Positions 5,243-5,595 of a stretch of 5,595 nt of DNA are shown in pieces. Positions within the stretch are counted from its first letter, which is position 1; each line of letters starts with the position of its first letter. This DNA is from Acetobacteraceae bacterium. Its GTDB lineage: Bacteria; Pseudomonadota; Alphaproteobacteria; Acetobacterales; Acetobacteraceae. The stretch is from assembly GCA_003164305.1 (NCBI GenBank), contig PLSZ01000514.1, positions 14,891 to 20,485 of the forward strand. The letters are read 5' to 3'. Under the pieces are notes generated by a model that saw only the letters and a list, made by a program, of their open reading frames with translations, was not told the origin of the DNA and ran no database searches. The position numbers and the translations under genes are program-made.

Positions 5243-5595
5243 ATGAAGTTATTCGTGTGCGCGTGCTGTTCGAATCTCGTGTATTTCGAAAACCGCTTCT
5301 GCGAAACCTGTAGGAGCCGGCTTGGCTATTTCCCCGAAGCGCACCGCGTTCTTGCTCTGGAGCCGGTTGCTGATTCCTGGATATCGCTCGGTGAGGTCAA
5401 GGAGTTCCGCTTCTGCGCCAACGCGGATCACGACGCCTGCAACTGGCTGATCCCGGCTGATTCCCCCGATCGCCTGTGCGCCGCGTGCCGGCACAATCAC
5501 ATCATCCCGGATCTGTCGCTGGATGAGAACCTGTCTCGTTGGCGCAAGCTGGAACGCGCCCGGCATCACATGTTCTACGGCCTGCTGCGCCTGCG
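5243..5595 (+). CDS. Putative zinc-binding metallopeptidase, N-terminal zinc-ribbon part (3' end outside the window)
   Basis: The visible 117 residues match the N-terminal zinc-ribbon region of the putative zinc-binding metallopeptidase family (PF10005 zinc ribbon followed by Peptidase_Mx, from memory of the family). A first cysteine cluster has C6/C9 (with an extra C8) and C20/C23, after MKLFVC and around the YFENRFCETC stretch. LGYFPE follows. A second cluster, C58, C66, C79 and C82, lies in RFCANADHDACNWL and LCAACRHN, followed by IIPDLS and a Trp/Arg-rich helix. The catalytic part, where an HExxH-type motif would be expected, lies beyond the right edge, so peptidase activity cannot be judged. 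The ATG at 5243 has a gggga ribosome binding site near 5232-5236. The gene is 33 bases downstream of the small membrane protein gene on the same strand, so it may be co-transcribed from the GSR promoter at 4978. Confidence 0.88.
   Translation, partial: MKLFVCACCSNLVYFENRFCETCRSRLGYFPEAHRVLALEPVADSWISLGEVKEFRFCANADHDACNWLIPADSPDRLCAACRHNHIIPDLSLDENLSRWRKLERARHHMFYGLLRL

Noticed and set aside
1..5595. CRISPR arrays, tRNA or rRNA genes, insertion sequences
   Set aside because: No spaced direct repeats, tRNA-like cloverleaf, rRNA sequence, transposase frame or terminal inverted repeats were seen on reading the window.

Overview
The window carries the core locus of the alphaproteobacterial general stress response (GSR): the response regulator PhyR, the anti-sigma factor NepR and the sigma factor EcfG, with a kinase-like gene on each side. 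The GC-rich DNA, the PhyR-NepR-EcfG triad and exact GGAAC-N16/17-CGTT promoters place it in Alphaproteobacteria. A Rhodospirillales/Acetobacteraceae-type host is possible, but I cannot settle that from this sequence.

Layout. Minus strand, 1-1516: a membrane sensor kinase (two membrane segments, CHASE3, PAS, HWE-type kinase) cut off by the left edge. 1517-1818: a 302-bp gap with a 14-bp tandem duplication and a possible phyR terminator. Minus strand, 1819-2637: phyR. 2638-2879: a divergent control region. Plus strand, 2880-4449: nepR, ecfG and an HRxxN kinase-like gene, each overlapping or closely joined to the next. Plus strand, 4546-4692: a tiny lipoprotein. 4707-4961: a start-less remnant of a universal stress protein (Usp) C-terminus. 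Plus strand, 5048-5209: a 53-residue single-pass membrane protein behind a perfect GSR promoter. Plus strand, from 5243: the N-terminal zinc-ribbon part of a putative zinc metallopeptidase, cut off by the right edge.

How the parts work together. By established knowledge of the system, stress makes HWE/HisKA_2 kinases phosphorylate PhyR. Its sigma-like domain then binds NepR, which frees EcfG to transcribe genes behind GGAAC-N16/17-CGTT. Three exact copies of that promoter are visible here: before phyR, before nepR-ecfG and before the small membrane protein. The circuit therefore appears to be autoregulated and to drive a local target.

Most notable: the gene after ecfG keeps the phospho-acceptor motif HRVKN but has lost the recognisable ATP-binding residues, which suggests a phosphotransferase or modulator rather than a kinase. 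The perfect nepR promoter sits so close to the upstream nepR start that its transcript should lack that start's ribosome binding site, which favours the internal start at 2928.
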